From the NCBI GenBank assembly GCA_040768125.1, contig JAXGNG010000002.1:310001-374000 (forward strand): DNA of 64,000 nt. Reading direction: 5' to 3'. Positions 41,917 to 51,894 of the stretch are shown one piece after another. How positions within the stretch are numbered: the first letter of the stretch is position 1; the number at the start of each line of letters is the position of its first letter. The notes beneath the pieces were generated by a model. The model searched no databases and was not told where the DNA came from. It was given only the letters and a program-made list of their open reading frames with translations. Position numbers and translations under genes: made by a program. Source of the stretch: RBG-16-49-21 sp040768125 (GTDB taxonomy: Bacteria > Spirochaetota > UBA4802 > UBA5550).

Positions 41917-43179
41917 ATGAACCGCATAACGAACCAGATGATCCAGAACACGATGAACTACAACCTCCAGCGGCACCAGAGCGAGATGGATAAAATTCAG
42001 AATTCCCTGGCCACGGGAAAAAACGTGAACATCCCGCGGGACAACCCGATCGCCGCGACCAACCAGATGCTGTACCGGACCAGGCTTACCGAGGTGGAGC
42101 AGTACCTGAGCAACCTCGGCGAGTCAAAGTCCCGCCTCGACGAAGTGGACACCGCGCTCCAGTCAACGCTCCGCATATTCCAGCGCCTCCGGGTGCTCAC
42201 GGTGCAGGGGGCAAACGGCATTTACACCTCCTTCGAGCTCAAGGAGGCCGCCGCGACGGAGATCAACCAGCTCCTTGAAGAGCTGGTGAACATCGCCAAT
42301 ACCAAGGGGGCGACGGGTAGATCGATTTTCGGCGGCCACCAGACGGGGACGGAGGACCGGCCCAATCCCTTCGTGCCGATCTACCAGACGCTGACGGCGG
42401 GGAACCAGGGGGACGCCATGATCGGCGTGGAGTACCGGGGGAACATCGGCGAGTTTCTCCGCGAGGTCGCAAAGGGCGAGTACATGGAGGTCGGCGTCCC
42501 GGGAAACAAGGTGTTCTGGGCCACGAACCAGATCCTGACATCCAACAGGGATTCCGCGGCCTACACGGCGCCCGCGAACCAGGCGATCCGCATTGACGGG
42601 GTGGAGATTGGGATCTCGGCGGGGGATAACCTCGATATCATCATCGACAAGATCAACAACGCGGGGCTCAGCCTTCGGGCCTCGAAGGGGGGAAGAAACA
42701 ACCTCATACTGGAAACGACGACGCCGCACCAGATATGGCTCGAGGACGTCGGGAGCGGCACGGTCATGAAGGACCTGGGACTCGTCAACGCCACGTTCCC
42801 GAATCCGCCCAACAATATCGATCCCACCGTCACCATCGGGGGGATGTCGATATTCGAGATGGTGATCCAGCTCCGTGACGACCTGGTCCGGGGCGACCAG
42901 GAACTGGTGGGGGGGCGCGACCTGGGCCTCATCGATATGGGCCTCGAGAACATACTGAAGCACATCGCGGCGGTGGGTGCCAAAACGAGCCGCGTCGATG
43001 AACTGGCCAAGCGGACCGAGTATGACAAGGGGAACGTCCTCGCAATGCTTTCCGCCTCGGAGGGCATTGATTACGCGGAAACAATAATGAATTTCAAGTG
43101 GCTCGAGAGCGTGCATCGTTACGCCCTTGCCGTTGGCGCCAAGACGATCATGCCGACGCTCATGGACTTCCTGCGCTGA
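41917..43179 (+). CDS. flgL: Flagellar hook-associated protein 3
   Basis: 420 residues. The flagellin-like N-terminus RITNQMIQNTMNYNLQRHQ and NSLATGKNVNIPRDNP are present, as is the C-terminal helical part (AKRTEYDKGNVLAMLSASEGIDYAETIMNFKWLE). FlgL is the outer junction protein between FlgK and the filament. It is the third gene of the flgN-flgK-flgL unit; fliW follows after a 177-nt gap. Confidence 0.95.
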   Translation: MNRITNQMIQNTMNYNLQRHQSEMDKIQNSLATGKNVNIPRDNPIAATNQMLYRTRLTEVEQYLSNLGESKSRLDEVDTALQSTLRIFQRLRVLTVQGANGIYTSFELKEAAATEINQLLEELVNIANTKGATGRSIFGGHQTGTEDRPNPFVPIYQTLTAGNQGDAMIGVEYRGNIGEFLREVAKGEYMEVGVPGNKVFWATNQILTSNRDSAAYTAPANQAIRIDGVEIGISAGDNLDIIIDKINNAGLSLRASKGGRNNLILETTTPHQIWLEDVGSGTVMKDLGLVNATFPNPPNNIDPTVTIGGMSIFEMVIQLRDDLVRGDQELVGGRDLGLIDMGLENILKHIAAVGAKTSRVDELAKRTEYDKGNVLAMLSASEGIDYAETIMNFKWLESVHRYALAVGAKTIMPTLMDFLR

Positions 43180-43356
43180 GGCGCGAACGCGCCTCGCGCC
43201 GGGCGGCATGAGCGGCGCTGAAAAAAGTTGTTGCGCTGGCGTGCCTGACCGGCACCATCCGTCAGTGCGTCAGCGAAAGCCCCGCGCCTTGCGGGAAGGC
43301 ACCGGAACGGCCGATGTTCGGTCATTTTGAAAAAAGTCCGGATAAGGAGCAGAGAT

Positions 43357-43812
43357 TTGGGTATCACGATACTGACGAGGCCCTTCGGTGAAATCGAGAT
43401 CCAGGAGAGCCAACTGATAGACTTTCCCGACGGCATACTCGGTTTTGATTACGTGAAACAGTTCGCGCTTCTGGACACCCAGAATGATAATTCACCGCTT
43501 AAATGGCTCCAGGCCATCGGCGAGCCCGAACTGGCGTTCGTCATAATAAGGCCATCGGATTTCATGGGCAGCTACAAACTCCTGGTTTCATCGGCGGACC
43601 TCGACGCGGTGGGGACGAAAAAACCGGAAGGGCTCCTCGTCTTCGCCATTGTCACCATCCCGGAAAACCCTGCGGAAATGACCGCGAATCTCCAGGGTCC
43701 CATTATCATAAATACCGCGACGCGACTCGGGCGGCAGGCGATATCCCTCAGCGACACCTACCGGGTACGGCACAACATACTCGAGGAGATGAAAAAGGCC
43801 GCCAAGGGGTAA
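43357..43812 (+). CDS. fliW: Flagellar assembly factor FliW
   Basis: 151 residues with a TTG start, preceded by AAGGAG at 43344-43349 (7-nt spacing); an upstream TTG in frame at 43327 lacks a ribosome site. FGEIEIQESQLIDFPDGILGFDYVKQF is the FliW signature, with GPIIINTATRLGRQAI near the end. FliW binds flagellin and sequesters CsrA, releasing flagellin translation when filament protein is exported. csrA follows 4 nt later, the usual partner order. The TTG start and the two GGA triplets at the ribosome site hint at CsrA feedback. Confidence 0.92.
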   Translation: MGITILTRPFGEIEIQESQLIDFPDGILGFDYVKQFALLDTQNDNSPLKWLQAIGEPELAFVIIRPSDFMGSYKLLVSSADLDAVGTKKPEGLLVFAIVTIPENPAEMTANLQGPIIINTATRLGRQAISLSDTYRVRHNILEEMKKAAKG

Positions 43813-43816
43813 GCTC

Positions 43817-44074
43817 ATGCTGGTACTTGCAAGAAGATTGAACGAAAGCATTATGATCGGCGACGATATCGAGATCGTGGTGATCGATATTAAGGGTGAC
43901 CAGGTAAAACTGGGTATCCGGGCTCCCAAACGCGTGGCGGTTCACCGGAAAGAGATATACGAAGAGATCAAGAGTGAAAATATCGCCGCGGGAGACTCCC
44001 GGGTGAGGCCTGAGGAATTAAAGGAGCTGTCCGATTTCCTGAAAAAGGGAAAGGACGGCGGGAAAACCGAGTAG
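43817..44074 (+). CDS. csrA: Carbon storage regulator CsrA
   Basis: 85 residues. It opens with MLVLARRLNESIMIGDDIEI and continues with VKLGIRAPKRVAVHRKEIYEEI, the complete CsrA core with the RNA-binding Arg44-like residue. The C-terminal tail of about 25 charged residues is longer than in E. coli CsrA (61 aa). CsrA represses translation by binding GGA-containing leaders. It pairs with fliW, so it probably controls filament proteins. Confidence 0.95.
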   Translation: MLVLARRLNESIMIGDDIEIVVIDIKGDQVKLGIRAPKRVAVHRKEIYEEIKSENIAAGDSRVRPEELKELSDFLKKGKDGGKTE

Positions 44075-44081
44075 GCAGTCG

Positions 44082-44747
44082 ATGCATGTTTTCTCGATCA
44101 CCGGCGTCCCGACGCTGTTCACCCTCTTCATCCTGTCGCTCGTCCTCAGGCAGTGGGGGGCCTTCTCATCGAAACGGGCCCTCAAGTATCTCTTCACGCC
44201 ACTGGTAACGGCGTCCGTTGCGGCCATCGCGTTCTGTTCCATGGTCGATGACGGAATTACGCTGTACCGCTCGCTGGTCCTGGCGGCCCTCATCTTCTCA
44301 CTGGTCGCCGACGCCATGCTCATGGTGGAGGAAGGCGACCTGCTCATATACGGCATCGTCTATTTCATGCTGGCCCACGGGGCCTTCATCGCCGCGTTTG
44401 TCCTCGGTTATTCTTTCGAGGCCTGGCACGCCGCGCCGGCCATTCTCATCGTTTTCCTGATTCTGCTCTTCAACCGTTCGGTGCGGGGACGGACCGGCGG
44501 TCGGGATATTTACGTTCTCGTCTATTCAATTGTGATCGGCGTGATGATCTACTTCGCCATTGCGCACGGGGGACACGGCTGTCACCGCAGGGTTGTCTTC
44601 GTCATCGCGGGGGCGACACTCTTCCTCGTTTCCGATCTACTTATCGCCTTTCTCACGTTCATAAGGCCGCATCCGCGCGAATCGGTCATCGTGTGGTCCC
44701 TTTACGCGCCCGCCCAGCTGCTCCTGGCTCTCTCCTGTTTCGCCTGA
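44082..44747 (+). CDS. YhhN/TMEM86-family membrane protein
   Basis: 221 residues with eight hydrophobic segments. LKYLFTPLVTASVAAIAF near the start and the membrane aspartates in FSLVADAMLM and LFLVSDLLIAF follow the YhhN pattern. Eukaryotic members are lysoplasmalogenases that cut vinyl-ether lysolipids; a similar activity would suit an anaerobe with plasmalogens, but that is inference. It follows csrA by 7 nt and may be co-transcribed. Confidence 0.8.
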   Translation: MHVFSITGVPTLFTLFILSLVLRQWGAFSSKRALKYLFTPLVTASVAAIAFCSMVDDGITLYRSLVLAALIFSLVADAMLMVEEGDLLIYGIVYFMLAHGAFIAAFVLGYSFEAWHAAPAILIVFLILLFNRSVRGRTGGRDIYVLVYSIVIGVMIYFAIAHGGHGCHRRVVFVIAGATLFLVSDLLIAFLTFIRPHPRESVIVWSLYAPAQLLLALSCFA

Positions 44748-44841
44748 CGCGTCCCCTGCATAAGAAAAAATATTATTGTCTTGAAAAATGGCGGGGGTAT
44801 GCGGAGTATCTTCATCGGATACTATTCATGGAACACCCGTA

Positions 44842-47800
44842 ATGAGCATTCTCTCTGGATACACCATCACCGAGAAGATAGCCGAAAGCCGCAAATCGGC
44901 CGTTTACCGCGCCACCCGTGATTCAGACGGCCTCGGCGTGGTGCTGAAGGTGATGACCAAGTCCCGTCCCTCGGCATCGGATATAGAAAGATACAAGAAA
45001 GAGTACGAAATAATCCGGGAGATGGGAATCGAGGGTGTTATCGCCACGCACGGCATGGTCGAGGACCGCGGCCGTGTCGCCCTTGTGCTGGAGGATTTCA
45101 GGGGCCTCTCCCTCAAGGAATACCTTCGATCGCATTCCCCCGGCATTGAACAATCGCTCGAGATCGCGATTTCGCTCGCTGAAACCCTGTCGTACATCCA
45201 CGCCAGGAATATCATCCACCGGGACATTAAACCGCACAATATCCTCTTTAATCCCGAAACCGGCACGGTGAAGGTGACTGATTTCGGCATCTCGACGCTC
45301 CTTCCCCGGGACCAGAACGACATTTACGATCCCGGGATCGTCACGGGGACGCTTCCCTACATGTCGCCCGAACAAACGGGAAGGATAAGCCGTCCCGTCG
45401 ATTACAGGACCGACCTTTATTCCCTCGGCGTAACGATGTACGAGATGCTTGCGGGAAGGGTGCCCTTTACTTCAGCAGATCCCCTTGAAATCATCTACGA
45501 TCACCTTGCCAGGGAGCCGGAGCGGCCTTCGAAAATCAATCCCGCGGTGCCGGAAACGATTTCGGATATCGTCATGAAGCTTCTTTCGAAGGATCTGGAC
45601 AGCCGCTATCGGAGCTGCGCCGGTCTCAAGGCCGATCTCGAGGAGTGCCTGCGTCGCATCAGGACGGAGGGATCCGTCTCACCATTTGAGCTCGGCCGTT
45701 ATGACACGTCGGATCGTCTCTCGGTTACCGGTTCTTTTGTGGGAAGGGAAAGAGAATTAACACGCCTTGTTGAATCCTTCAACCGGGTGAGCCAGGGGGG
45801 GTGCGAGGCAGTGGTGATTTCGGGCCCGCCGGGGATCGGGAAAACGACCCTTGTGACACATCTCGAGGGGGAGGTTGTCGCAAGGAAGGGGTATTTTGTC
45901 TCGAGCCGGTACGAGTCGGTGAGGCGCAATACGCCCTACAGCGCCATTATCCATGCCTTTAAAAAACTGATACTGCGTATACTCGCCGAGGGTCCTGAAC
46001 GGGTAAGCCGGTGGAAAGAAAGAATCTTGTCGGCCCTCGGCGACAACTGCCGTGTTGTCATCGACGTCATTCCTGAGCTCGAAATGATCGTTGAGATACA
46101 TCCCGAGCTTCCGGAAATAGTATCGGAGAAAACCCTGCACCGTTTCACGAAAGTATTCGGGGATTTCGTCCGCCTTTTTTCGACGGGCGAACACCCCCTC
46201 GTGTTGTTCCTTGACGATCTTCACTGGGCGGACCACGCGAGCCTTTCCATTCTTGCCAGCATCATGGGAAGGATCGAGTCGAGCTATCTCCTCCTGCTGC
46301 TCTCCTACCGGGACACGGAGGTCGGGCCGGATCACCCGATACACCGGATGCTCGGGGAGATGGGTGACCGGGTAAGCAGGATCGAGATGGGGCCGCTCTC
46401 CAGCAGCCAGTACGGTGAGCTTCTCGGGGATATGATGAAGGTGGAAACGGGGAATCTCGGGGATCTCGCCGAACAACTCCATAGGAAGACCGATGGGAAC
46501 CCCTTCTTCCTGGTGAGCTTCATGAGAAGCATATGCGACAGCGGTCTCCTCGTGTATTCTCCCCTTGGCTGGAAGTGGGACATGGGCGGCATCAGTGCGA
46601 TGAGGGTGTCGGAAAACGTGGCCGAATTGATGGCGACAAAGATCCGGGACCTGCCCCGGGGAACGGGTGACATCATGGCGCTTGCCGCATGCGTGGGAAA
46701 CCGCGTCGATATCGAAAGCCTCGTGGTTCTCTCCGGAAGGGAGATCGCCGATGTGCTGTCGGACATCCAGGAGGCGGTACACCAGGGCTACATGTATCAT
46801 GAGGGACGCCATTATCACTTTGTCCACGACAGGATCCAGGAGATGCTGTATTCGATGATCGAACCCGGTGAACGGGCGGCGATCCATTACAGAATCGGCA
46901 CCCTTCTTATCCAGAAGGCGAACGAGGCCGATTTGATGGAAAAGATTTATTACGTGGCGCATCAACTGAATGCCGGGGTTTCCCTGATGAACCGCCGGGA
47001 GGAGCGCGTGCGGTTGTCGGCCATCAACCTCGCGGCGGGAAGAAAGGCGAAGGAAGCGACGGCCTACGCGGAGGCCTCGGGTTATTTCGAAAAGGGTATC
47101 GCCCTCATTGACGATGAATCGTGGGACCGGGAGTACCGCCTTGCCTGGGACCTCCATTTCGAGATGGCCGAAACGGAGTATCTCAAGGGTGATTTCGCCG
47201 CCGCATCTTCGCTCTTCGACGTGGTGATGGGCCATTCTCCTGACCTGATCGACCGGGCAAGGATCTACGACCGGCTTATCGTTATGTATACGAACATGGG
47301 GGAACAGGCCAGGGCAGTGGAATTCGGGATCGAGGCGCTCCGCCTGTTCCGGATACGGATACCCCGCACGGTGCGCCGCCCATCAATCATGAGAGAGATC
47401 GCGAAGGCGAAATTCCTTCTCGGCAGAAGGCGTATTCCCGATCTTGTCGACTCCCCCGTGGTTGATGATCCCGATGTGATCATGGCGATGACAATATGCA
47501 TGGATACCGGGACCGCCGCCTACTTCGTGGACAACAATATTGTCGCGCTTCTCGCCATGAAGCTGGTAAATATGTCCCTGGAGCGCGGCAACACGAGGAT
47601 TTCCTCGTTCGCCTACCTTTCCTTCGGCCTCATCCTTGGATACGGCTTGGGTTTCTATACAACCGCGCTTTCATTCGGAGAACTCGCCCTCGGTCTCAAT
47701 GCCGCCTTTTACAACGTCGACCTCACTCCCAGGATTCTCTTTATTTTCGGTTTTCTGATAAGCCACTGGCGCAAACATTATTCTGAAACCGTTCGCCTTC

Positions 47801-50043
47801 TCCGCGAATCCTACAGCGTCGGGGTTGAAACGGGGGACCTGAATTACGCGGTGTACTCGGCGGTCAACCTGATCCAGTACAGGATATGGATCGGCGACAA
47901 TCTCGACCATGTGCTCCATGAATTGATGGGATTCAATGACTTCGTGTACCGAACGAGGAATGACGAGTTCATCTACGAGTTCATCCTCGTCCGGCAGTAT
48001 ATCCTGAGCCAGAAGGGGAGGACGAAGTCCCTCTCTGACTACGGCGATGACACCTTCGACGAGAACGCCTTCAGGGAAAAAATCAGCCGCTACAGGGTCA
48101 CCACCCACAGTTATTCGATCATGAAGATGGCCTCTCTCTATCTTGACGGGAAATACCAGGAGGCCCTGGAGGTTGCCGAAGGCATCAGGGAAACCATCGG
48201 CGAGGTGCTCTACGCGCAGACCAACGTGACCATCTTCAACCTGGTCCATTCACTCGTCCTTGCCGCCCTCTACCGTGGATCGGGTCGACGGGGGAGGCGT
48301 CGCATTTCGGCCTCAATCGCGAGGAACCAGAAGGCCATGAGAAAATGGTCCATCCAGTGTCCCGATAACTATCGTCACGGGTACCTGCTCGTGGAGGCCG
48401 AAAGATCCGCGATGAAGGGCAGGGAAGCCCGCGCCCTGAGGCTTTTTGACGAGGCCATCCGCTCCGCCCGGGAGAACGGTTTCGTCAGGACCGCCGGTAT
48501 CGCGTGCGCACGGGCCGGAGAATTCTGCGCGCACCGGGGCCGTGACATTCTGGCCGGGGCCTATATCACCGAGGCGATGAATCTTTTTTCGCGGCACGGC
48601 GCGACGGCGGTCGTGGAGGAACTTGAACGAAAATATCCCGAACACGCACAGGGCCAGGCCGAATCGTCCCTGCGGCGCGATGTCACCGAGCACTCAACCG
48701 GCTCCTCCGGGGGCATGGCATTTGACCTGGCGACACTCCTGAAAACGACGCAGATCATATCGAGCGAGATCGTTCTGGAAAAGCTCCTGAAAAAGCTTGT
48801 CATGGTGATCGGCGAATCCGCCGCGGCCACGAACGGCGCCATGATACTCGAAAAGCAAGGGAAGCTGGTGATAGAGGCCAGCGGCGATATCGTCGCGGGC
48901 AGTATCACCGTTCTGCAGAGTCAACCCATTGAATCGAGCGGCGAGATATCGCCGGCCATCGTCCACTATGTGGCCCGGACGCGGGAAAATCTCGTGCTGA
49001 ATGATGCCGCGAATGTCGGCCTTTTCATCAACGATCCCCATATTAAACGCAATCGATGCAAGAGCGTTCTCTGCATCCCCGTCATGCACCAGGCGAAGCT
49101 CTCGGCGATATTCTACGCGGAAAACAACCTCACGGTGCACGCCTTTACCGAGGAGCGGATAGAGCTCTTGAAGACCATCGCTTCATACGCGGCCGTATCG
49201 GTCGACAACGCGCGGCTTTACGCGAACCTCGAGGAGAAGGTGACGGAACGGACCAGGGCCCTCGAATTCGCCTATGACCAGGTAACCGAGGCGTACCGCA
49301 TCATACAGGAGGACATTTCCCTCGCACGCCGGATCCAGGAAAACCTCCTGGCGTACGCCCTCGATGGAGGTTCGCCCTTCACCATCGATATCCATTTCTA
49401 CCCGATGAGCGAAGTGGGGGGGGATCTCTACGATATCGTTGAACTGAGGCCGGGGGTGCTTCGCGTTTTTCTCGCCGACGCGACCGGACACGGCATACAG
49501 GCGGCGCTCGTCACGATGCTCGTGAAGAGCGAATACGGGAAATTCAAATACGATGATGTCCCTCCCTCGGAGATCATGAAGGCCATCAACAACGAATTCA
49601 TCGGGCGCTACACGAACCTTCCCGTACTCTATACCTGCATTATCGCGGATATCGACATTCACGCGGGCCGGGTCCTCTACGCCTCGGCGGGACATCCCGA
49701 TCAGTACGTGCTGCATGATGGCGACGTCAGCGTCCTCTCGCGGACCGGCAAGATTATCGGTTTCATCAGGGGCCTTGAATATAAACTCGGCGAGGCGCCG
49801 TTCGGACCACGGGACAAGCTCATCCTTTTCTCAGACGGGATTTACGAAGAGTTTGACATGGATCTCAAGGAGTACGGCGAGAAAAGGCTTTTTGACCTTG
49901 TGAGGCGTCATTCACGGGAGCCCGTCGCGTCGATCACGAGGAATATCCTGGACGATGTCCGATCCTTCACCGGGAAAGAGCGGATCAATACGAGTGACGA
50001 TGTGACCGTCATAGGGGTTGAGGTCAAGGCTGATCGGCAATGA
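44842..50043 (+). CDS. Giant Ser/Thr kinase-AAA ATPase-TPR-GAF-SpoIIE phosphatase
   Basis: 1733 residues from the ATG at 44842. Residues 1-275: protein kinase with Lys36 (VVLKV), HRDIKPHN (His126), DFG (147) and GTLPYMSPEQTGR; the usual Gly-rich loop is replaced by KIAESRKSAV. Residues about 312-620: AAA ATPase with FVGRERE, GPPGIGKTT (about 330) and LVLFLDDLHWAD. Residues about 730-1270: helical TPR-like repeats. Residues about 1310-1470: GAF domain. A coiled coil (KVTERTRALEFAYDQ) leads to a SpoIIE/PP2C phosphatase (from about 1520: GGDLYDI, DATGHGIQAAL, ILFSDGIYEE). Kinase and phosphatase in one chain suggest a self-contained switch. Related proteins occur in Leptospira and other bacteria. 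Confidence 0.93.
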   Translation: MSILSGYTITEKIAESRKSAVYRATRDSDGLGVVLKVMTKSRPSASDIERYKKEYEIIREMGIEGVIATHGMVEDRGRVALVLEDFRGLSLKEYLRSHSPGIEQSLEIAISLAETLSYIHARNIIHRDIKPHNILFNPETGTVKVTDFGISTLLPRDQNDIYDPGIVTGTLPYMSPEQTGRISRPVDYRTDLYSLGVTMYEMLAGRVPFTSADPLEIIYDHLAREPERPSKINPAVPETISDIVMKLLSKDLDSRYRSCAGLKADLEECLRRIRTEGSVSPFELGRYDTSDRLSVTGSFVGRERELTRLVESFNRVSQGGCEAVVISGPPGIGKTTLVTHLEGEVVARKGYFVSSRYESVRRNTPYSAIIHAFKKLILRILAEGPERVSRWKERILSALGDNCRVVIDVIPELEMIVEIHPELPEIVSEKTLHRFTKVFGDFVRLFSTGEHPLVLFLDDLHWADHASLSILASIMGRIESSYLLLLLSYRDTEVGPDHPIHRMLGEMGDRVSRIEMGPLSSSQYGELLGDMMKVETGNLGDLAEQLHRKTDGNPFFLVSFMRSICDSGLLVYSPLGWKWDMGGISAMRVSENVAELMATKIRDLPRGTGDIMALAACVGNRVDIESLVVLSGREIADVLSDIQEAVHQGYMYHEGRHYHFVHDRIQEMLYSMIEPGERAAIHYRIGTLLIQKANEADLMEKIYYVAHQLNAGVSLMNRREERVRLSAINLAAGRKAKEATAYAEASGYFEKGIALIDDESWDREYRLAWDLHFEMAETEYLKGDFAAASSLFDVVMGHSPDLIDRARIYDRLIVMYTNMGEQARAVEFGIEALRLFRIRIPRTVRRPSIMREIAKAKFLLGRRRIPDLVDSPVVDDPDVIMAMTICMDTGTAAYFVDNNIVALLAMKLVNMSLERGNTRISSFAYLSFGLILGYGLGFYTTALSFGELALGLNAAFYNVDLTPRILFIFGFLISHWRKHYSETVRLLRESYSVGVETGDLNYAVYSAVNLIQYRIWIGDNLDHVLHELMGFNDFVYRTRNDEFIYEFILVRQYILSQKGRTKSLSDYGDDTFDENAFREKISRYRVTTHSYSIMKMASLYLDGKYQEALEVAEGIRETIGEVLYAQTNVTIFNLVHSLVLAALYRGSGRRGRRRISASIARNQKAMRKWSIQCPDNYRHGYLLVEAERSAMKGREARALRLFDEAIRSARENGFVRTAGIACARAGEFCAHRGRDILAGAYITEAMNLFSRHGATAVVEELERKYPEHAQGQAESSLRRDVTEHSTGSSGGMAFDLATLLKTTQIISSEIVLEKLLKKLVMVIGESAAATNGAMILEKQGKLVIEASGDIVAGSITVLQSQPIESSGEISPAIVHYVARTRENLVLNDAANVGLFINDPHIKRNRCKSVLCIPVMHQAKLSAIFYAENNLTVHAFTEERIELLKTIASYAAVSVDNARLYANLEEKVTERTRALEFAYDQVTEAYRIIQEDISLARRIQENLLAYALDGGSPFTIDIHFYPMSEVGGDLYDIVELRPGVLRVFLADATGHGIQAALVTMLVKSEYGKFKYDDVPPSEIMKAINNEFIGRYTNLPVLYTCIIADIDIHAGRVLYASAGHPDQYVLHDGDVSVLSRTGKIIGFIRGLEYKLGEAPFGPRDKLILFSDGIYEEFDMDLKEYGEKRLFDLVRRHSREPVASITRNILDDVRSFTGKERINTSDDVTVIGVEVKADRQ

Positions 50044-50890
50044 CGCGCCCGTCGCTGCCGGCGCCGCCCGGAAGCTTTCTCGCATCCCTGATGAGGATGT
50101 GGTTTTTCCCGAAGAGCCTGACCCTCCCGGGTGAAAGGGGGTTCGGCGGCGCGTTTTTGAATGGCCTCATGAGGGGGGAGATAAAATCGCGGTCGGCGAA
50201 AATTCTCTTCCCGATACGGTTCGCGGCGTAATTCCTTTCGCCATTGTCCAGAAGGAGAATGAACCGGGGTGGGACCGGTTCTTCCAGCGATCTCGCGAGA
50301 GGGTCGCGTATGCCCACGACCTCTGATTTGATCCTTACGCGAAGAATGTCCGGCTCTTCGACGCCCAGGAGGGCGAAGGGGGGGTGGGGAATTATTTCGA
50401 TGGACGTGAAGGGGGCGATAAACCATGACCTGTTCCGCTCGAAGGTTATCCATCGGTGTTTCCTCAGCGCGAGTTCCTCAGGGTGGTCCGCGATCCCTTC
50501 GACAACCGTTGGCGCGTCCCTGTGGTCGAGGGAGGGAAATTCCTCGAAGGACGCGTTGCGGGAATCCGATATTTTACCCAGGATCCGCTGTACAAGATTG
50601 AAATCGAGGCCCTCCCTGGTGTACTGCTTCCTGTAGGATTCAAGAAGCGCCCTGAGCCTGAGGAGGTCTTCGCCTCCCCCGACCGTGTTGAACGCCGAGT
50701 AAATGGAGCAGAGAATGTCCAGCTGGCCGATGATATCGTCGTAGAGCGGCTCGAATTCCGCGTACTTGTGTTCAAGGGCTGTCAGGGATTTTTCCACGGC
50801 ACTCTGGATCCGCTCCATTTTCTGGAGATTGTAATTCCAGAGTTCGCGATAATCCTGGAATGAAGGGTCGTCGTTTGTTTCCTGTCCCAT
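50024..50890 (-). CDS. Unknown cytoplasmic protein with possible CheW-like domain
   Basis: 288 residues from the ATG at 50890; a longer frame extends to 51016 but its start is less likely. Residues 1-140 are helical (MERIQSAVEKSLTALEHKYAEFEPLY). Residues about 145-270 look beta-rich and faintly CheW-like: HRWITFERNRSWFIAPFTSI, VRIKSEVVGIRDPLA and FILLLDNGERNYAANRIG. The last 20 nt overlap the convergent kinase gene. If truly CheW-like it could couple to chemotaxis proteins, but I cannot confirm this. Confidence 0.55.
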   Translation of the reverse strand: MGQETNDDPSFQDYRELWNYNLQKMERIQSAVEKSLTALEHKYAEFEPLYDDIIGQLDILCSIYSAFNTVGGGEDLLRLRALLESYRKQYTREGLDFNLVQRILGKISDSRNASFEEFPSLDHRDAPTVVEGIADHPEELALRKHRWITFERNRSWFIAPFTSIEIIPHPPFALLGVEEPDILRVRIKSEVVGIRDPLARSLEEPVPPRFILLLDNGERNYAANRIGKRIFADRDFISPLMRPFKNAPPNPLSPGRVRLFGKNHILIRDARKLPGGAGSDGRVIADQP

Positions 50891-51129
50891 GCCCGCCGTC
50901 CAACCGTGTGGATGAAGGTAATGTACGCTACTCCATCCGTTTCTGCCCGTCAATAATTTTTGTCCCCGGCGCCAAATTACTTGACGTGGAAACTTTTCGT
51001 TCAACAATTGCATCAAAAAACGGGATGGGTGGGGGATTCGTGCGTTTCGGCGGCGCTGTTCCCACCGCCTGGTGTGCGGGTATGACGATCCCGCATCGAA
51101 TGGGCCCCGTGGTGATGCGAGGTGCTCCT

Positions 51130-51894
51130 ATGATCGGCAAGAAGATACGCCTGCAGAGAATAATCAACAGAAACACGGGGAGGATGATCATCGTCCCGAT
51201 GGACCACGGTGTCACGGTGGGTCCCATTCCCGGTCTCATCGACATGGCCGATACCGTCAACAAGATCGCGAACGGAGGGGCGAACGCCATCGTGATGCAC
51301 AAGGGGATCGTGGAAACGGGACATCGGTCCAGCGGGAAGGACATAGGGCTCATCGTCCATCTTTCCGCGAGCACCTCCCTGGCTCCCGACTCCAACGCGA
51401 AAACCCTCGTGTGCAGCGTTGACGAGGCGGTACGCCTCGGCGCCGACGCGGTGTCGATTCATGTTAACATCGGCGCGAACACCGAGGCGGAGATGCTCGG
51501 CATCATGGGCTACATTTCAAGAAGCTGCAGGGACTGGGGGATGCCTCTTCTCGCCATGATGTACACCAGGGGAGCTAAGATAAAAAACGAATACGATGTG
51601 GCCGTGGTGAAGCACGCCGCCCGCGTGGGGGCGGAGCTGGGCGCCGATATCGTAAAGGTCAATTACACGGGATCGCCCGAGTCGTTCGACGAGGTGGTGA
51701 GGGGGTGCCCCGTGCCGGTCGTGATAGCCGGCGGTGAGAAGATGGAAAGCGATGAGGAGATACTTGAAATGGTGAGGGGATCGGTCGAGGCCGGAGGCGC
51801 CGGGGTATCGATCGGCCGAAACGTGTTCCAGCACCCGAGCCCGGAGATAATATTGAAAAAAATCGCGGAGATCGTGCACGGCGGCGGTAAATGA
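51130..51894 (+). CDS. 2-amino-3,7-dideoxy-D-threo-hept-6-ulosonate synthase (DhnA-type aldolase)
   Basis: 254 residues from the ATG after GAGGTG. VPMDHGVTVGPIPGLIDM, the Schiff-base lysine region ADIVKVNYTGSPESF and VVIAGGEKMESDEEIL with GGAGVSIGRNVFQH match the archaeal AroA'/class I aldolase (DhnA) family. In methanogens this enzyme makes the ADH precursor that enters the alternative dehydroquinate route. The next gene, overlapping by 4 nt, is its dedicated partner, which raises confidence over a generic aldolase. Confidence 0.87.
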   Translation: MIGKKIRLQRIINRNTGRMIIVPMDHGVTVGPIPGLIDMADTVNKIANGGANAIVMHKGIVETGHRSSGKDIGLIVHLSASTSLAPDSNAKTLVCSVDEAVRLGADAVSIHVNIGANTEAEMLGIMGYISRSCRDWGMPLLAMMYTRGAKIKNEYDVAVVKHAARVGAELGADIVKVNYTGSPESFDEVVRGCPVPVVIAGGEKMESDEEILEMVRGSVEAGGAGVSIGRNVFQHPSPEIILKKIAEIVHGGGK

